Below, piece after piece: positions 61,343 to 64,000 of a stretch of 64,000 bases of DNA. The notes beneath the pieces are model-generated. The model was not told where the DNA came from and searched no databases. It saw only the letters and a list, made by a program, of their open reading frames with translations. Source of the stretch: Rhynchopus sp. YZ270_cl-10 (lineage: Eukaryota > Euglenozoa > Diplonemea > Diplonemida > Diplonemidae); NCBI GenBank assembly GCA_964035575.1, contig OZ037859.1, positions 1,240,001 to 1,304,000 of the forward strand, in the 5' to 3' direction. The position numbers and the translations under genes are program-made. Numbering within the stretch: the stretch's first letter is position 1; every line of letters begins with the position of its first letter.

Positions 61343-64000
61343 ATGGCGTACCCTGAGATGGAAACAGGTTGGGACTGCAGTCGAAAGGCTCTTCTCTATG
61401 AAGTAGTGCGAAGGGGGCACATGCATGCAGAGTGGCCAGTGGTGGTGGTTGTGCTTGAAGGTCACCCTGAGGTGCGGGCAAGCTTCCGAAGCGATGAGCT
61501 GGAAGCAGGCAACCTAACGCCACTCCGCGCCCTTCGCAATATGATCACCTCAGAGGAAAGCCCTCTCAACATCGAGCGTCTTCCGTTCACGGATTTGGCC
61601 GCAATCGAAACGTTTACTTCAGGAAAATGGTGGTTTCAAGGTGCCAAAGGGATTGTCCCCCGCCGACATGAACATGGCGATTCATTCAAAAAGCATGCGC
61701 TCCGCAATGGAGGTTCAAAAGATAAGAGACTACAGTGTTACGACCACAGTGCATGCTTTCCACAATCCGCTTATAGCATGGCCTGGCATGATCCTTCTGA
61801 TGCGTATCACTGTGATATGTTTAATTTGCGGAGGGAGTTGGTACCAAAACCACATTTGATGGAAGAACAAGAACACCACATTTGCTCCCTTCTGGGAGTA
61901 CCACGGACCAAAAAGAAGGCACGCACCTTTAAGATGGCGCATTCTGCGAGTAGTAGCTATAGTGCAAGGCAAACCCTTTCGGTGCTGAGAACAGAAAAGC
62001 ATGCCATTCATCACACAACCCCTTTGGTACTCATTGCGGTCCCTTTGTCCATCGAGGTTAAACAGGGTGAAGTTGAAAACCCTCTCGTTGCCGAAGTAGG
62101 TGCCGCGGACCTCACACTTCTCCGGTACACTGCAATTCCTCAGGGAAACATTCACACAACGTGGACCGGGGCTAACCCAATGCACATTGCAGCACGGCGT
62201 AACAGACCAAAGGATGTTCTCCCCTTTTTAGAGGACGCTCTCCGTAAGAACGACCATCCTATAGACCGGGAAACCGAAAGCACGCAACAGCAACACATCG
62301 TGCAGACCCTATTCTTCCTCACCCATGCTCTGAATATGAGCCACAAAACCCCTTTTGACGTCGCGATCCTGCACGGTTCAGAGGAGTTTATTATAGAGCT
62401 GCTGCAGTTCTTTATTGAGAAGGATCTGATCTTTGTGTTTCTTCGGTCAGAGTTGGTGAAGGTTGCGACATTTTGTATTCGAGCGAGACTGCGAAAATGC
62501 GTTGAATTCCTTTTCAAAGAAAACCCTGCGTTAATCCGATACCTCCAAACCCCTTCGAGCACAATCCTTCAGGAAAAGCTGGATGGACTGGGAGACGTTG
62601 CGAGGGCAGAATTTTTGGAGGGAAGACACCCTCTGACACACCGTTTGATTCCTGCACGTGGAGAGCGGGTCGCATCAACAGAAGAAGCTGCGATGCTAAC
62701 ACTCACCGCAGAGGTTTTAAGCTACAACAATGACCCAACCATTTTGATTCTTTGCGAGCCTTTCATAGAATGGGAGCGGATGTTAGATTTATCTCCGTTC
62801 TTTCGCCCTGGGAGAGTATCTACGTCTGTTTTGGCACATCTGTTCACAACCTCTGCCGTTAAACTCATCGAAAACAAACTAAAATGGTCCGACACCCTCA
62901 TTGATCTTCTCTACGACAATTCCCCGGCCTTGCAATACCTCCTCAGCGACGCAGTTCCACTGCAAATCCAGAAGATGGTACAACGTTATACACCGTCTCT
63001 TCTCCACAGACTTCTCCGCTATAAACTGGGTAAACGGCAATCCCCGGGAGGTTTTACATACAGAGCTGCATCAGATCACGCTTTATTTGACAGATTACTG
63101 CAAAATGCTGATCTCTCCAGGCATATTTTGGTTCGAGCACCAAAATATCCTTATAAGGAGCAGTACAAAAACGGGGTAGCTTTGGCAATAGAGAACAATG
63201 ATATGACAGTGTTCCAAAAGGTGTTGTCAAAATGTAGTGCAGAGGATGTAGGAGCAGCGTGTCTGCTTTCGAAGCAGCGGCATCGTAATTTGCTTGCGTT
63301 GACCCCACTGTGTTATGCGCTCTGTTTAAAGAAGAAGCCCTATTTTGATATCCTCCTCGCAAAGCTGCAGAATGTCCATTCCTGTACAGTTACCCTCAAA
63401 TCAGAGCTTCCATGGATGTCTCGGCCAGAAGTCGCGTATGGTGGTCTACCTGGTGTTACAGAGGAAGAGGTGTTTCTTCCGAAAGAGATTTGGACTCAGG
63501 TGGTGTCCTTTCTTTTACCTCAGGAGTTGGGTAGGTTTCAGGGTGTGTGTCGTGGGGTATTCCGTCTTGTAACTGAATCTGACCAATGGGTTGCGCTTAT
63601 GCCGTATCTCCACCACCGTTCCCAATCGATTTCTGCTCCATATCGAAAAATTCGTGGACAAGGCCAACAGCCTTTACCAGACGCTGCAACGCTTATCCAT
63701 CCACAGCATATTTATAAGCATGCGTACCATACAGGGGTGTATCGATTGAATTGTGCATGTTTTGTTGAGTTTTTGCCAAGTGATATGGCAATGGTAGGGG
63801 TGCGTTGTATGCAAGGCGATAGAGAAGGATTGCCAGGGTTTACGGTGGAGAAGTCACCTCAGTTGGGGTCGGGGTTTGCGGGGGCAAAGAGTTTGTTTTT
63901 GCTTCCAGGGTCGATGGTGGGGAGGGAGGATGCGGTGACGGCGGCAGGAGAGGTTGACATGATTCTTACCCTTTATTCCGCGGAAAAGGCGCATCGTGCG
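61343..64000 (+). CDS. Partial gene: F-box protein with weak ankyrin-like repeats
   Basis: The frame is open from the ATG at 61343 to the right edge (886 codons) with no stop, so the gene is incomplete at its 3' end. Codons are regular throughout. Ankyrin-like units appear near residues 275-300 (ANPMHIAARRNRPKDVLPFL) and 335-360 (KTPFDVAILHGSEEFIIELL). A long helical region follows. Near 710-750 there is a convincing F-box: LPKEIWTQVVSFLLPQELGR then a VCRGVF turn. After it, a beta-rich C-terminal domain begins. F-box proteins recruit substrates to SCF ubiquitin ligases, but many protist F-box proteins act otherwise. CTTTCACATAG ending at 61311 is a likely leader acceptor. Confidence 0.7.
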   Translation, partial: MAYPEMETGWDCSRKALLYEVVRRGHMHAEWPVVVVVLEGHPEVRASFRSDELEAGNLTPLRALRNMITSEESPLNIERLPFTDLAAIETFTSGKWWFQGAKGIVPRRHEHGDSFKKHALRNGGSKDKRLQCYDHSACFPQSAYSMAWHDPSDAYHCDMFNLRRELVPKPHLMEEQEHHICSLLGVPRTKKKARTFKMAHSASSSYSARQTLSVLRTEKHAIHHTTPLVLIAVPLSIEVKQGEVENPLVAEVGAADLTLLRYTAIPQGNIHTTWTGANPMHIAARRNRPKDVLPFLEDALRKNDHPIDRETESTQQQHIVQTLFFLTHALNMSHKTPFDVAILHGSEEFIIELLQFFIEKDLIFVFLRSELVKVATFCIRARLRKCVEFLFKENPALIRYLQTPSSTILQEKLDGLGDVARAEFLEGRHPLTHRLIPARGERVASTEEAAMLTLTAEVLSYNNDPTILILCEPFIEWERMLDLSPFFRPGRVSTSVLAHLFTTSAVKLIENKLKWSDTLIDLLYDNSPALQYLLSDAVPLQIQKMVQRYTPSLLHRLLRYKLGKRQSPGGFTYRAASDHALFDRLLQNADLSRHILVRAPKYPYKEQYKNGVALAIENNDMTVFQKVLSKCSAEDVGAACLLSKQRHRNLLALTPLCYALCLKKKPYFDILLAKLQNVHSCTVTLKSELPWMSRPEVAYGGLPGVTEEEVFLPKEIWTQVVSFLLPQELGRFQGVCRGVFRLVTESDQWVALMPYLHHRSQSISAPYRKIRGQGQQPLPDAATLIHPQHIYKHAYHTGVYRLNCACFVEFLPSDMAMVGVRCMQGDREGLPGFTVEKSPQLGSGFAGAKSLFLLPGSMVGREDAVTAAGEVDMILTLYSAEKAHRA

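Overview
This window is nuclear DNA from a unicellular eukaryote. It has spliced protein genes with GT-AG introns whose donors nearly all read GTATG, core histone genes, a myosin, a mitochondrial-type HslU, and T-rich spacers full of short hairpin repeats. Every gene I can support (about 17, from 460 to the right edge) is on the + strand. Most start codons have a pyrimidine tract ending in AG some 5 to 135 bases upstream, as at a spliced-leader acceptor. One-way gene arrays with cis introns, strongly divergent H4 and H2B, and a mitochondrial HslU point to Euglenozoa, most likely a diplonemid. This is inference: no spliced-leader sequence or rRNA is present to prove it, and a dinoflagellate or perkinsid relative is not excluded.

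Layout. 460-1221: secreted Cys-rich protein. 2890-5439: EF-hand/coiled-coil protein. 6223-12325: three-exon gene for an ankyrin-repeat polytopic membrane protein. 14699-15925: EGF-like/TM/PDZ protein. 16385-17155: selenocysteine glutathione peroxidase, with an in-frame TGA at the catalytic position. 18423-21523: three-exon Golgi-type GT77 glycosyltransferase whose first intron holds a 635-bp foldback element and antisense exon-like sequence. 21859-28097: four-exon myosin with coiled-coil tail, PH domain and RanBP2 zinc finger. 28286-29054: hAT transposon remnant with a perfect 8-bp target duplication. 29333-30820: three-exon HslU. 33489-34025: Alba-like protein. 34344-37154: three-exon coiled-coil/EF-hand protein. 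38242-38352: 36-residue membrane peptide. 38572-41511: FAM135-type lipase/esterase. 43985-45385: coiled-coil protein. 45741-46772: CYP23-type cyclophilin anchored by a C-terminal membrane segment. 50264-53680: Gln/Pro-rich scaffold with two ubiquitin-like domains. 54147-57680: long coiled coil with PDZ. 59997-60338 and 60655-61116: H4 and H2B. 61343 to the right edge: partial F-box/ankyrin-like gene.

The genes do not form one pathway. Shared themes are calcium binding, cytoskeletal coiled coils, secretory-pathway membrane proteins and chromatin. Several adjacent exons listed by simple ORF finding belong together; splice phases were checked for each join. The spacers are a mosaic of at least nine short hairpin-forming repeat families (lettered A to I below) that recur within the 64 kb and also sit inside introns, in two cases running almost to the 3' splice site. 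The most notable points are the selenoprotein, the repeat mosaic and its presence in introns, antisense coding-like patches confined to introns, and the divergent histones.
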